A stretch of 64,000 nucleotides of DNA from the NCBI GenBank assembly GCA_900637675.1, contig LR134389.1, positions 1,798,001 through 1,862,000 of the forward strand, written 5' to 3'. The notes beneath the pieces are model-generated. The model was not told where the DNA came from and did not search any database. It worked only from the letters and a program-made list of their open reading frames with translations. The DNA is from Streptococcus equi subsp. equi (GTDB taxonomy: Bacteria; Bacillota; Bacilli; Lactobacillales; Streptococcaceae). Below are positions 51,577-60,587 of this stretch, one piece after another. Each line of letters begins with the position of its first letter. Positions within the stretch are counted from its first letter, which is position 1. Both the position numbers and the translations under genes were made by a program.

Positions 51577-52512
51577 CTATGCTCCAAAGCTTTCAGTTAA
51601 TTGAGGGACAACCTGCTTTTTACGAGATACAGCACCTGCTAGGAAAGCATGATTATCCTCAAGCTTAAAGCTAAAGGCTGCCTCAACCTTATCCATATTC
51701 GCACCAAGCGCCAAAATCTCTGAATTTGAATTAACAATATCTGTAATCATCAAGACAAAATCAGAATAGCCCTCACTTGCCATCACCTCTCTAATAGCGG
51801 CCTCAATAGCCTCCTTGCGCTCTAACACCTCTGCAATGTCAACGGTATTGACCTGGGCTACACGAACTGCGTTGCCATTTAATTCAAAGGTCTTAGCATC
51901 AATATCAATCAATTCTGCTTCTGATTTACTTGCAAGGTTTGTTCCGGCCTTTAGCATAGCCATACCGTATTCCTCTAGCTTAACTCCTGCTAACTCTGCT
52001 AATTCCGCAGCAACACGATGATCTGAAGCATGCGTTGTTGGTGATTTTAACAGCAAGGTATCAGAAATCAAGCCAGACAAAAGCATGCCTGCAATGTCCT
52101 TTGGCACATCAACCCTATTTTCCTTGAACAGGCGGTAAACAATAGATGAGGCAGAGCCAACAGGTTCGACACGCATATAAAGCGGATTTGCTGTCTCAAA
52201 ATTAGCCACCCGATGGTGGTCAACAATACCATACACCTCAACCTCACGAATATCCGAAATAGACTGTGGAAATTCGTTATGGTCTGTTAGAATAACATGA
52301 CTAGCACCCTCTGCTTTTGCTGATGTCACCACTCTTGGTGCTGATACCCCAAAATAGTCAAGGGCAAAGGCTGTTTCTTCATTTGGGTCACCCAGAGCGA
52401 CTACCTCCGTATCCAAATCAAAGGCTTTTTTTGCTAAGTAGTCAAAAGCATACGATGATGCGATGGCATCAGTATCTGGATTTTGATGACCAAAAACTAA
52501 TAGTTTTGACAT
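51577..52512 (-). CDS. ppaC: Manganese-dependent inorganic pyrophosphatase (family II)
   Basis: A 311-aa DHH-family pyrophosphatase that drives biosynthetic reactions by hydrolysing pyrophosphate. The metal ligands lie in [15 protein letters not shown] at the N terminus, GDPNEET, LTDHNE and VDHHRVANF (near residue 96). The C-terminal DHHA2 domain ends with [16 protein letters not shown]. Length and motifs match streptococcal enzymes. Confidence 0.97.
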   Translation of the reverse strand: MSKLLVFGHQNPDTDAIASSYAFDYLAKKAFDLDTEVVALGDPNEETAFALDYFGVSAPRVVTSAKAEGASHVILTDHNEFPQSISDIREVEVYGIVDHHRVANFETANPLYMRVEPVGSASSIVYRLFKENRVDVPKDIAGMLLSGLISDTLLLKSPTTHASDHRVAAELAELAGVKLEEYGMAMLKAGTNLASKSEAELIDIDAKTFELNGNAVRVAQVNTVDIAEVLERKEAIEAAIREVMASEGYSDFVLMITDIVNSNSEILALGANMDKVEAAFSFKLEDNHAFLAGAVSRKKQVVPQLTESFGA

Positions 52513-52837
52513 AAAGTTTCTACCTCATTCTCTTTATTCATCTTATTGTAGCAGAAATAGGCTCTAAAATCAAAGAAGATTCCCCAGTCACAGGCCAAGA
52601 GTCTAAAGGGCATAAGGGCACAGAATCTCAGGTATTAAAGAGTCCTGTCAAACACACAAGAACAGGCAAGCCAGTCCAAAAAGCAATGCCTTCTATAATG
52701 AGCTATTCAGCTATTTGGGGACAATACACTGTCCTTGATTGGTTTAATGCTTCAAGGATTACTTTTTGGCACGTGTCTGAGCTCGCTTAAAAACACTGAA
52801 GGTCTCATCAAGCCAGCCGCTTCATCAGCAAAAAAAC

Positions 52838-52976
52838 GGCTCTATAATTTCCATGGTGGATTTACCCACTACAGAAATTATAGAGCCCATTTACCTCGCT
52901 TTGCACATCACACAAGAGAAAACGAGCTTCGTCTCGTGCTTAGTTATCAGTCACCCACTACAGTTGACATGGGGCC
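52838..52976. mobile_element. ISL3-type element remnant
   Basis: A GGCTCTATAATTTC / GAAATTATAGAGCC inverted repeat (52838-52851, 52874-52887) spaced by TACCCACTACA, then an end-like block (52938-52976) with TAGTTATCAGTCACCCACTA and GTTGACA. These are typical ISL3-family termini with the transposase lost. The same end block is at 37090-37128. The rest of the 52.5-53.0 kb gap holds no gene. Confidence 0.55.
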
Positions 52977-53011
52977 AAAAAAAGCTGGGCATTTCCCAAC
53001 TCTAGCTTAGC

Positions 53012-53803
53012 CTATGATTGATGAATACGGTTCATGTATTCAGTATAGGATTCTGTATGCAGCAGCTTTTTGGCATTCTCCACCCGCTCCTTGGTTGGTG
53101 GCTTAACGCCCTCAAGCTGGTATGGAATCCCTAACTCGCGCCATTTGAACTCTCCCATCGTATGATAAGGGAGTACCTCAAACTTGTCGACATTTCTCAA
53201 GGTCTTGACAAACGCATCTAAGCGTACCAAGTGATCATCAATGTCTGTCAAGCCAGGCACCAAGACATGGCGAATCCAGACGGGCACCTGCCTATCAGAG
53301 AGGTAGCGAGCAAACTGCAGGATATTTTTATTGGGCTGACGGGTGACAAGCTTATGCTGCTCCTCGTCAATCTCCTTTAAGTCCAGCAAAATCAAATCAG
53401 TAACTGCTAATAATGTTTCTAACAGCTCATGGTATTCAGGGGTTGGACGATAGGCAAAGCCACAGGTATCTAGCGTTGTATGGATACCTAGCTTTTTGGC
53501 CTCAGTAAAGAGCGCAGTGATAAAGTCCATTTGCAGCATAGCCTCACCACCTGACACAGTGATTCCACCCTTTTTCCCCCAAAAGTGCCTATATTGCAGA
53601 GCCTCCTTTAGGACATCATTAACGGTTCGGCGTTGAGATTGATTGGTTTCCATAGCCCAGGTGTCCGGATTATGGCAATACTGGCAACGCATCTTGCAGC
53701 CCTGCAAAAAAATGATAAAACGTATCCCCGGACCATCAACAGAACCAAAGCTTTCTGTAGAATGCACCATTCCAGTTACTTGCCCATAATCTACTTCAAC
53801 CAT
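53012..53803 (-). CDS. pflA: Pyruvate formate-lyase activating enzyme
   Basis: A 263-aa radical SAM enzyme that installs the glycyl radical on pyruvate formate-lyase under anaerobic conditions. The cluster motif CKMRCQYC is near residue 35 and the SAM-binding GGITVSGGEAMLQ near 81. No pfl gene lies in the window. The promoter has a TATAAT at about 53843 followed by a TGAAAACG half-site that could be a weak cre. Confidence 0.95.
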   Translation of the reverse strand: MVEVDYGQVTGMVHSTESFGSVDGPGIRFIIFLQGCKMRCQYCHNPDTWAMETNQSQRRTVNDVLKEALQYRHFWGKKGGITVSGGEAMLQMDFITALFTEAKKLGIHTTLDTCGFAYRPTPEYHELLETLLAVTDLILLDLKEIDEEQHKLVTRQPNKNILQFARYLSDRQVPVWIRHVLVPGLTDIDDHLVRLDAFVKTLRNVDKFEVLPYHTMGEFKWRELGIPYQLEGVKPPTKERVENAKKLLHTESYTEYMNRIHQS

Positions 53804-53879
53804 TGTGTCTCCTTCACCCTTGTAAATGGTTTTACGTTTTCATTATATCATGTTTCATCAAAAAGACTAAGCTCAATGC

Positions 53880-55214
53880 CTAGTCTTCAGTAATATTCTG
53901 TTCTATATTAGAAATAGTAAGTTTCAATTTGGTGATACGACCGTCCTTTACTTTGTCATTGACCAAAACCAGATGCTTTTGCTTGCTATCACAGGCAAAG
54001 CTCTCTTTCTCCTTTTGACTTGGAATGGTACCAATCCCTGTCAAATAAAAGCCCGCGATGGTATCGACATCATCACTTTCTAATTCTGTGTCAAAATACT
54101 CGTTAAAGTCGTTGAGCGTCATTGTCCCTGTGACAATATAGGTGTTGTCATCAATGTGATGAACAAATTGCTCAGCCTTGTCTGTCTCATCATCAATCTC
54201 ACCAACGATTTCCTCAAGCAAATCCTCAAGCGTCACCAAACCTGCAACCCCTCCGTACTCATCAAGTAGGATAGCCATCTGGTTTTGAGTATTTCGCAAT
54301 TGCCTCAACAAATCATCTACAAAAATCGTTTCTGGTACAAAGAGCGGCTCCTGCAGAAGCTTTCTCATGCTGATGTTTTCAAAGCCCTGACGAAAGCCTG
54401 ATTCTAAAAGCCTTTTGGTATGAATTAAGCCGATCACCTTGTCCTTGTCAACATCATAAACTGGAATACGAGAGAAGCTCTGCTTTAGGATTTCCTTGAT
54501 ATTGTCTAGCGTATCATCGTTAATGTCAATCATGAAGGCATCTGTCCTTGGAACCATCACCTCACGCGCCATCATCTCATCAAGCGAGAAAATCCCCTGC
54601 AGCATTTCAATCTCTTCGGCATCAAGCGTTGCCTCGCTGTTAGTCAGCATGTACTCAATCTCATCACGCGTCATGCGCTCATCTGCGTCATCAAAGGTCA
54701 TTGGGGTAATCCGGCTCAGTAAATTTGTCGACGCCGATAAGAGCCAAACAAAGGGACTAACCAATTTCCCCAAGATAATGATCACTGGGGCAGAAATCAC
54801 AGCAAGCTTGTCTTTTAGATTCATAGCTATCCGCTTGGGGTATAACTCTCCCAAAACAATCGAGACATAGGTCAAGAACACCAAAGAAATAATGCTACCA
54901 GCTGTTTGAGCGGTCGCAGAACCACCTAACCAGCCAGAAATAACCTGCCCTAAAGAGGCTGACAGGCTCGCCCCTGACAAGAGGCTAATAAAGGTAATAC
55001 CAACCTGAATGGTCGATAAAAAGTTATTGGGCTGCTCTAAAACACGCAGCAAGCGATCATACCTCTTATCCCCATCGGCAGCCTTTTGCTCCACACGAGA
55101 GCGATTTAAGGATACCAGAGCCATCTCACTGGCTGAGAAAAAGGCATTTAACAAGGTTAGAATGACTAACAATAAAAACTGAATCAATAAAGGCTGACTC
55201 ACAGGGTCTTCCAT
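53880..55214 (-). CDS. CBS-domain membrane protein, HlyC/CorC (CNNM) family
   Basis: A 444-aa protein with an N-terminal DUF21 membrane domain (four helices, residues 8-150), two CBS domains (about 215-330; VPRTDAFMID and ILLDEYGGVAGLVTLEDLLEEIVGEI) and a C-terminal CorC_HlyC domain. Relatives are linked to magnesium export; older annotations say haemolysin, for which there is no support. It is a single gene, in the same direction as pflA. Confidence 0.9.
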   Translation of the reverse strand: MEDPVSQPLLIQFLLLVILTLLNAFFSASEMALVSLNRSRVEQKAADGDKRYDRLLRVLEQPNNFLSTIQVGITFISLLSGASLSASLGQVISGWLGGSATAQTAGSIISLVFLTYVSIVLGELYPKRIAMNLKDKLAVISAPVIIILGKLVSPFVWLLSASTNLLSRITPMTFDDADERMTRDEIEYMLTNSEATLDAEEIEMLQGIFSLDEMMAREVMVPRTDAFMIDINDDTLDNIKEILKQSFSRIPVYDVDKDKVIGLIHTKRLLESGFRQGFENISMRKLLQEPLFVPETIFVDDLLRQLRNTQNQMAILLDEYGGVAGLVTLEDLLEEIVGEIDDETDKAEQFVHHIDDNTYIVTGTMTLNDFNEYFDTELESDDVDTIAGFYLTGIGTIPSQKEKESFACDSKQKHLVLVNDKVKDGRITKLKLTISNIEQNITED

Positions 55215-55341
55215 TAATATAACTCCTAAAACATAATATACTACTTCATTATATCACAATTGTCGCCAAAGATTGCTGATTTATTTCTTTTTCCTGAGAA
55301 ATCACAGACAGTCTAAGCCCTGACATAAGGCTGGCTGAAGC

Positions 55342-55899
55342 TTAATCAGTAGCTGCTATTTTTTCCAGCATGATTAAAAATGGCGGCTGATTCATCTGAT
55401 TGATCGGCTGATAGAGCATTGCTGTTACCTGGCGCTGATTGAGCTGACCAATATAGTCCAAAAGCTCTTCCTTCTCCCTACTACCGCCATCATGACCATA
55501 ATACACCATGATAGCAATCCGTCCACTTAGCTCAAGCCGATCAAGTATTTTAGCTAGGGCTAATATGGTCGTCTCAGGCCTTGTGATCAACGACTTATCT
55601 GCATTGGGTAGATAGCCCAGATTAAAAATGGCTGCCCGAATGGGCTCCTTAACATATTGATCCACCTGCTCGTGTCCAGCTAAAATAAGCTCTGCATTAG
55701 TCAAGCCTTGCTGCTCCAAGCGCTCTTGTGTCTTGGTCAGTGCCTGCTGCTGCACATCAAAAGCATAAACCCTTTGTGACAGACTTGCTAAAAAGGCAGT
55801 GTCATAGCCATTTCCCATAGTAGCATCAACAGCAATACTCTGCTTATCCAAAACTTCTTTTAAAAATTCATGTGATACATGAATAGGACGCTTTATCAT
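55342..55899 (-). CDS. mnmM: tRNA methyltransferase MnmM (YtqB family)
   Basis: A 185-aa class I SAM methyltransferase; the SAM motif VDATMGNGYDTAFLA is near residue 23 and LGYLPNAD near 93 is the family NLGY(L)P block. YtqB-type enzymes complete the mnm5 group of s2U34 in tRNA. It is 10 bp after the APH-like gene and follows ytqA, all on one strand. Confidence 0.85.
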   Translation of the reverse strand: MIKRPIHVSHEFLKEVLDKQSIAVDATMGNGYDTAFLASLSQRVYAFDVQQQALTKTQERLEQQGLTNAELILAGHEQVDQYVKEPIRAAIFNLGYLPNADKSLITRPETTILALAKILDRLELSGRIAIMVYYGHDGGSREKEELLDYIGQLNQRQVTAMLYQPINQMNQPPFLIMLEKIAATD

Positions 55900-55908
55900 C
55901 TTATCCTC

Positions 55909-56694
55909 CTAAGCAAATACTTCAAATGCCGCGATACCATCTAGTATGTCTAAGTCAATATGCCTTCGGCCGTAACAATCTAGCACATAATCTTTATACC
56001 GATCTGTTTTTAGATTGAATTGAAGCGACCAGATCAGCCAAAAAAGATCAATATGTCGATCGCTTTTTCCTGCCTCCCCCCAATCAATCATGGACTGAAA
56101 TTGCCACCGATCCAAGATCATATTTGGCAAACAAAAATCCCCATGAATCAGAGTTTCATGCTGTAACAAGAGCTTAAGCTCCTGAATCCGCCTGTAAGCC
56201 TCCTCCTGGGACTGAAACCGTTGCTGAGGCGGTAAAAAGCACTGATTGAACCGCCCTTGGTGATAACCAGCCTCAGCAGCTTCGATATAGGCTAGCGTTT
56301 TGTCAGCTACAGGAAAATCAGACAAAGACAGGCTATGCAGCTTTAGCATATGATCAACTAAGATACGACATAAGCGCTTGGGATCGGACAAATATTCAAT
56401 ATGACTGGCGTCCTCTCCTGCTACCTTTGCGGTTAAAAGCCAATCCTGATCACCGCTGATATAATCAAGCACCTCTGTTGCTAAGCCCTTACTATGACAA
56501 TACCGAGTTAGGGCGGCCTCCTTGGCAAGCCTACCTTTAGCGGCTGTTTTTAGAAAATAGCCCTGCCCTTTATCAATAGCATAAACACGTGCCTCTGCCG
56601 AGCTACTGCTATCATAAACCAAACTGTTTTGTAACAGTTTTTTTAAAACAGGTGGTAGGCTCAGCTCCTCTCCTGCTATCAATCTTTGTTTCAT
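55909..56694 (-). CDS. APH-family phosphotransferase of unknown substrate
   Basis: A 261-aa protein with a kinase-like fold of the aminoglycoside phosphotransferase type. HGDFCLPNMILD near residue 190 holds the catalytic Asp and Asn, and IDWGEAGKSDRHID near 208 is the DFG-like metal site. APH(3') enzymes share the layout, but resistance cannot be assumed; many streptococcal chromosomal members are housekeeping kinases. It sits between ytqA and mnmM in a translation-linked operon. Confidence 0.8.
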   Translation of the reverse strand: MKQRLIAGEELSLPPVLKKLLQNSLVYDSSSSAEARVYAIDKGQGYFLKTAAKGRLAKEAALTRYCHSKGLATEVLDYISGDQDWLLTAKVAGEDASHIEYLSDPKRLCRILVDHMLKLHSLSLSDFPVADKTLAYIEAAEAGYHQGRFNQCFLPPQQRFQSQEEAYRRIQELKLLLQHETLIHGDFCLPNMILDRWQFQSMIDWGEAGKSDRHIDLFWLIWSLQFNLKTDRYKDYVLDCYGRRHIDLDILDGIAAFEVFA

Positions 56695-56706
56695 TGCTTC
56701 CCCCGA

Positions 56707-57630
56707 TTATCCCTTAAGCTTACAGCCCTGCCAGCTATTTCTTCTTTCCATTTCTAGGTCAATCGCATTCAAAACCTCCCATTTATTCAGGCTCCACATG
56801 GGACCAATCAGCATGTCCCTAGGCGCATCACCTGTGATGCGATGAATAATGATATGCTCAGGTATGATTTCTAGCTGATCACAGATAATCGATACATAGT
56901 CCTTCTGACTCAAGAGCTGCAAGCGTCCCTCATGATAGTCTCTTTGCATACGCGTATTGGTCATCAGGTGCAGCAAATGCAGCTTAATGCCTTGAATATC
57001 ATTGTCTGTGACACAGCGTCTAACGTTTTCGATCATCATCTCATGGGTTTCACCAGGCAAGCCATTAATCAAGTGAGACACAATGTTAATGTTAGGGTAC
57101 TGCCTCAGACGCTGAACCGTTTCCTTATACAAGTCATAAGAATGCGCCCGATTAATCAGCTGGGAGGTGGCTTCATAAGTTGTTTGCAGCCCAAGCTCCA
57201 CTGTCACATGCATGCGCTCTGATAGCTCAGCCAAATAAGCAATCGTCTCATCTGGCAAACAATCAGGCCTTGTTCCGATATTGATACCAACAACGCCAGG
57301 CTCATTGATTGCTTGCTCATAGCGCTCGCGAATAACCTCTAGCTTATCATGCGTATTGGTAAAATTTTGAAAATAAACCAAATACTGATTGACCTCAGGC
57401 CACTTGCGATGCATAAAATCAATTTCTTTGTAAAATTGTTCCCTGATAGGTGCATCAGGCGCCACAATCGCATCACCTGAGCCAGAAACGGTACAAAAGG
57501 TGCAGCCACCATGAGCAACTGTCCCATCACGATTAGGACAGTCAAAGCCAGCATCAATGGGCACCTTGAAAATTTTAGCACCAAATAAACGACGATAATA
57601 CTCATTTAAGGTCTGATATCTTTTTGTCAT
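56707..57630 (-). CDS. ytqA: Radical SAM protein YtqA (TIGR01212 family)
   Basis: A 307-aa radical SAM protein; the cluster cysteines lie in CPNRDGTVAHGGCTFC near residue 24. It starts at 57630 (MTKRYQTLNEYYRR). The biochemical reaction is unproven; the link to mnmM (ytqB) suggests a tRNA modification context. No Shine-Dalgarno; a TGCTACAAT box ends 6 nt upstream of the ATG, making a leaderless transcript plausible. Confidence 0.85.
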   Translation of the reverse strand: MTKRYQTLNEYYRRLFGAKIFKVPIDAGFDCPNRDGTVAHGGCTFCTVSGSGDAIVAPDAPIREQFYKEIDFMHRKWPEVNQYLVYFQNFTNTHDKLEVIRERYEQAINEPGVVGINIGTRPDCLPDETIAYLAELSERMHVTVELGLQTTYEATSQLINRAHSYDLYKETVQRLRQYPNINIVSHLINGLPGETHEMMIENVRRCVTDNDIQGIKLHLLHLMTNTRMQRDYHEGRLQLLSQKDYVSIICDQLEIIPEHIIIHRITGDAPRDMLIGPMWSLNKWEVLNAIDLEMERRNSWQGCKLKG

Positions 57631-57636
57631 GCCTCT

Positions 57637-57645
57637 ATTGTAGCA
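57637..57645 (-). promoter_or_regulatory. Extended -10 of ytqA, leaderless geometry
   Basis: TGCTACAAT on the minus strand, then AGAGGC, then ATG. Confidence 0.6.
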
Positions 57646-57719
57646 CAAATCCCCCGATTAACAGCAGAAGATCTCAATTGGCTGCTACTTCTCTGATTGA
57701 TGAGCCAAAGCAAGGCAAC

Positions 57720-57763
57720 TAAAAAGGATTGAAGAAGACCTCTGGAAGAGACCTGCCTTCAAT
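57720..57763 (-). terminator. Terminator of the ribU-PAP2 operon (GATTGAAG family)
   Basis: On the minus strand GATTGAAG / CTTCAATC with an inner GGTCT/AGAGG pairing, followed by CTTTTT. Confidence 0.8.
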
Positions 57764-57820
57764 CACTAGCTTTTCTAGAACTGATCTGTAACGCGCCATA
57801 CAGCTGACTGATCACTGGAT

Positions 57821-58471
57821 TTACTTTTGCTTTAGCTGAAAACGCCATTCAAAGCGCTTTTGATCATAAAAAGGATAAAGCAGCTGAAGTATGCCAAAGC
57901 CTAAGGCATAGCCAGCCAACACATCGCTAGGATAATGCACTCCCAGATAAATGCGTGACAAGCCTATCAGCAAAATCAAGGCCAAAAGGGCTATATCAAC
58001 CAGCCAGCGTAAGGAGGCTGACTGCAATCTTTGATGGCAAATAATCAGCAGACTTCCAATAATCAAAAGGCTTCCCATCGAATGGCCACTCGGAAAAGAA
58101 TAGCCAGAAGCATGCACCAAATGCTCAATGCTGGGTCTTGGTCTTTGATACAAGAGCTTTAGCACCCAAATCAAAAGGGCCGCAAAAACACCATTTGATA
58201 GGACAAATAAGGCCTCAGCTCTCCAGCTCAAGGCCAATAAAGCCAGCACAGCAACAACAACAATCACTGCCTGTGTACTAACATTTCCAGCTACAGTGAT
58301 CCCTTTAAAAAACTGGGTTAGCCCTTCAGGCAGATGACCTCTTAGGGCTAACCGAAGCTGACTATCAAAAGACGTTAGGTCTTCGGGAAAAAATTTAACA
58401 ATATAGCCAAGCACCACAAATAGTAGCATAGCAAAGGAAGACAATAGCAGATGTTGTTGTTTATGTTTCAT
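57821..58471 (-). CDS. PAP2-family membrane phosphatase
   Basis: A 216-aa membrane protein with about six helices. The three phosphatase motifs are KLLYQRPRP near residue 105, SFPSGHS near 127 and SRIYLGVHYPSDVLAG near 171. Substrates in the family are lipid phosphates such as undecaprenyl pyrophosphate. Its start overlaps the end of ribU by 11 bp, so it is cotranscribed from the riboswitch-controlled promoter; the functional link to riboflavin uptake is unclear. Confidence 0.88.
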   Translation of the reverse strand: MKHKQQHLLLSSFAMLLFVVLGYIVKFFPEDLTSFDSQLRLALRGHLPEGLTQFFKGITVAGNVSTQAVIVVVAVLALLALSWRAEALFVLSNGVFAALLIWVLKLLYQRPRPSIEHLVHASGYSFPSGHSMGSLLIIGSLLIICHQRLQSASLRWLVDIALLALILLIGLSRIYLGVHYPSDVLAGYALGFGILQLLYPFYDQKRFEWRFQLKQK

Positions 58472-59039
58472 GATATGAATTCGGATATCTCTCTAAAATT
58501 GGTTTACCTGCAATATACACGAAATAAAAGACAATTGCAAATATTAGCCCCTCCAAAAGGTTGAAAGGAATGACCATTGTAAATATGTAGCGAGCAGTAC
58601 CAATAAAAGCTTTAATATCAAAGCCAGCAAACTTGGCATATAAGGGAATAGCAAAGACATAGTTCATGACAACCATACCAAGCGTTAACAGCCCTGTCCC
58701 CACAAGACTAGCTAGTACATAGGTGACCAGCCCTTTCTGACGATGCCAAATCAAGGCAAAGGCAGTGATAAAAAGCGCAACTGCTATAACATTCATCGGT
58801 ATACCAATCAAATCATTAACGCCATGATTGTTTAAGGCTAGTCTAAGCAAGGTCCTCACCGCTAAAATCAAGTTAGCTTGCTTTAGATCCATCAAGACCA
58901 AGCCTAACAAAATCGGAATGATACTAAAATCAATCTTTAAAAAGCTGGCTCCTGGAATAATGGAAAACCCCACAAACATCAGGCAAAAGGATATGGCTGA
59001 AAGAATGGCAACCATCACCAGTTGATGTGTTTTTGACAT
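58461..59039 (-). CDS. ribU: Riboflavin transporter, ECF S-component RibU
   Basis: A 192-aa membrane protein with six helices, the substrate-capture subunit of an energy-coupling-factor importer; the shared EcfAA'T module is not in the window. The start at 59039 is set by GGAGG 8 nt upstream. An FMN riboswitch at 59116-59233 supports riboflavin as the ligand. Confidence 0.92.
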   Translation of the reverse strand: MSKTHQLVMVAILSAISFCLMFVGFSIIPGASFLKIDFSIIPILLGLVLMDLKQANLILAVRTLLRLALNNHGVNDLIGIPMNVIAVALFITAFALIWHRQKGLVTYVLASLVGTGLLTLGMVVMNYVFAIPLYAKFAGFDIKAFIGTARYIFTMVIPFNLLEGLIFAIVFYFVYIAGKPILERYPNSYHET

Positions 59040-59115
59040 AAAAAATTCCTCCAATTTTGACAAATTGAAAGAAGCTCCTTCGTATGAGCAGGCAAAAAGT
59101 CAACTCAAAAACCCG

Positions 59116-59233
59116 GTCTTCTCTCTTCCAGACTTTACTGTCGGTTGTGGAATCACACCACATCAGCTTGCGCTCGCGGACTTCTAGCTGCACTAGTCAC
59201 CGCCGGTCGGGAATTACACCCTGCCCTGAAGAC
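59116..59233 (-). promoter_or_regulatory. FMN riboswitch (RFN element)
   Basis: The conserved core is clear on the minus strand: AGGGCAGGGTG, then AATTCCCGACCGGCGGT, AGTCCGCGAGC and the ATTCCACAACCGACAGT block. P1 is formed by GTCTTC (59228-59233) and GAAGAC (59116-59121). Between aptamer and ribU a CAATTT / AAATTG hairpin abuts the GGAGG, so control may be at translation as well as transcription. A TTGCGC-N17-TATGCT promoter lies just upstream (about 59239-59267). Confidence 0.95.
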
Positions 59234-59238
59234 ACTTA

Positions 59239-59267
59239 TAGCATAGCAAATTTAAACCTATAGCGCA
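59239..59267 (-). promoter_or_regulatory. ribU promoter
   Basis: On the minus strand TTGCGC, a 17-nt spacer and TATGCT, starting the transcript shortly before the FMN aptamer. Confidence 0.65.
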
Positions 59268-59507
59268 AGACATTTTTTTGAAGCCTAGCTTTTCCAACAA
59301 ACACAAGACATCAGGCAAAAAAGCTAGATGAAAGCAACAGCAAGAAAAATCACTTTGAGGCTACAAAGCTCTCTACGAGGTAGGCCACCCTGTGACATGG
59401 CACTAGCCTAGCTCAAGGCAAAAAAGAGCAGACTAGAAGAAACCTCCAATAACCTGCTCTGGTATTACTACCGTTGTCCCCTTTACGGTCATAGACACAC
59501 CTAACCA

Positions 59508-59575
59508 ATGAAAACTCCAATCAGAGTTTTCAGATTGAAGAAAAAGTCCATTTTAGACGGTTTTCTTCAATCTTT
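59508..59575. terminator. Tandem terminator hairpins (ACTCCAATC and GATTGAAG types)
   Basis: AAAACTC / GAGTTTT at 59508-59530 is followed by AGATTGAAGAAAA / TTTTCTTCAATCT with a T run up to 59579. Both read in the plus direction; the second also fits the minus strand. Confidence 0.75.
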
Positions 59576-59890
59576 TTCTTTTAATCAAAAAAACAAAAGA
59601 AGTCTGAAAAATACTGTAATATCAGCATTTCCCAGAGTTTTCATGATATGATAGTCAATTTCTAAATGTTCAATTTTTCTATCGCTGATAGGGTTTGCCT
59701 ACATTCTGAACTCCAATCGGAGTTTTTTCTTTTTGGCTTTAGAAAACCTTTGGCACAGCTAATGGCTCCAAACTGGTGATGGTGATTCATCAGCCCTCTA
59801 GGGCAGCGCCTTTGCTTCTTACTGCTGCTCACACCGCAAGCTCTAGCAGTGTAGTGACTGTAGCTGGTAGGACAGTAAGTCCTTCTTGTC
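59576..59890. other. Intergenic with a third hairpin; possible small RNA
   Basis: No protein gene was found between ribU and the toxin locus. An ACTCC / GGAGT hairpin with TTTTTTC (59708-59727, plus direction) is a third terminator. Together with those at 59.5 kb this suggests one or two short plus-strand transcripts, for which no promoter was confirmed. Confidence 0.4.
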
Positions 59891-60175
59891 TCACATCAGG
59901 CTGCTATAGCCCCTGTTCTGTGTCTTGATCGCCTGCTCTAGTGCTGTCCTGCCTTGCCCTCTAATGCTGCTATCTAGCTGATTGACAATGGTCTGAATAT
60001 GATCTGCGGTGTCTGTGGCAATCCGAGATACCTCACTGTCATAGCGCCTTTGAAGGGCATGAAGGCGACCTAAGGTCAAGGGAGCACATATGGACTGAAC
60101 TAATCTCCTATCCAGCTCTTTCTTTAAAGTCCTGATCGGCTCTTGTCCGGTTAAGATCATCTCTATAGCAATCAT
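59891..60175 (-). CDS. Small helical protein, putative toxin secretion partner (2)
   Basis: A 94-aa all-helical protein without signal peptide. The start at 60175 (MIAIEMILTG) was chosen for AAGGAG about 9 nt upstream; an in-frame GTG at 60205 has none. It lies directly behind the 130-aa coil protein and the lipase. In T7SS lipase and LXG loci two small alpha-helical partner proteins bind the helical targeting domain and guide the toxin to the secretion machine; size and position fit. No family match is certain. Confidence 0.55.
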   Translation of the reverse strand: MIAIEMILTGQEPIRTLKKELDRRLVQSICAPLTLGRLHALQRRYDSEVSRIATDTADHIQTIVNQLDSSIRGQGRTALEQAIKTQNRGYSSLM

Positions 60176-60194
60176 CTTTCTTATCTCCTTTTCC

Positions 60195-60587
60195 TTAACC
60201 TTCACGCCACTGACGCCTCAGCGCTGTGATGTCCTTTTCTATCGCCTGTCGCTGGCTGCGATAGTGATGGTCAATTGCTTCCTCCTGCTGCGACATCTTG
60301 CGACCTTGCTCATGATAGCACTGCTCTGTTCGGTGCTGGTAGTCATCAATCAGCCTCGTTAGAACGGTATATTGGTCTGTTATCAGACTAGCATCATAAT
60401 GTCTGAGGTAGCTGCTAACGGCCTGATAGCTAGAGGCATAGAGCTGCTGTAGCTGGTTATAGTTGCCTCTTAACTCGTCATGGGCTGCTGCCATTTGGAG
60501 CCGCTCTTGATGATAGTGCTCCTGCTGCTCCTCTAGCTCCTCTTCCTTTTGACGGATAGCAGTTCTGATCTTTTCTAATGCTGTCAT
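60195..60587 (-). CDS. Small coiled-coil protein, putative toxin secretion partner (1)
   Basis: A 130-aa soluble protein that is almost wholly helical, with strong Gln/Glu-rich heptads (IRTAIRQKEEELEEQQEHYH). The start at 60587 overlaps the lipase stop as ATGA, so translation is coupled to the toxin. I read it as a helical partner of the toxin targeting domain, by analogy with the small proteins of TslA and LXG loci. No catalytic motif. Confidence 0.6.
   Translation of the reverse strand: MTALEKIRTAIRQKEEELEEQQEHYHQERLQMAAAHDELRGNYNQLQQLYASSYQAVSSYLRHYDASLITDQYTVLTRLIDDYQHRTEQCYHEQGRKMSQQEEAIDHHYRSQRQAIEKDITALRRQWREG

Noticed and set aside
52735..53010. 91-codon plus-strand frame
   Set aside because: It runs through ISL3-type end repeats and has no coding signature.
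53880..55214. Haemolysin
   Set aside because: The name is historical for this DUF21-CBS-CorC family; the architecture suggests ion transport.
55909..56694. Aminoglycoside resistance gene
   Set aside because: The fold motifs are shared by many housekeeping kinases and the context is tRNA modification; no evidence for drug resistance.
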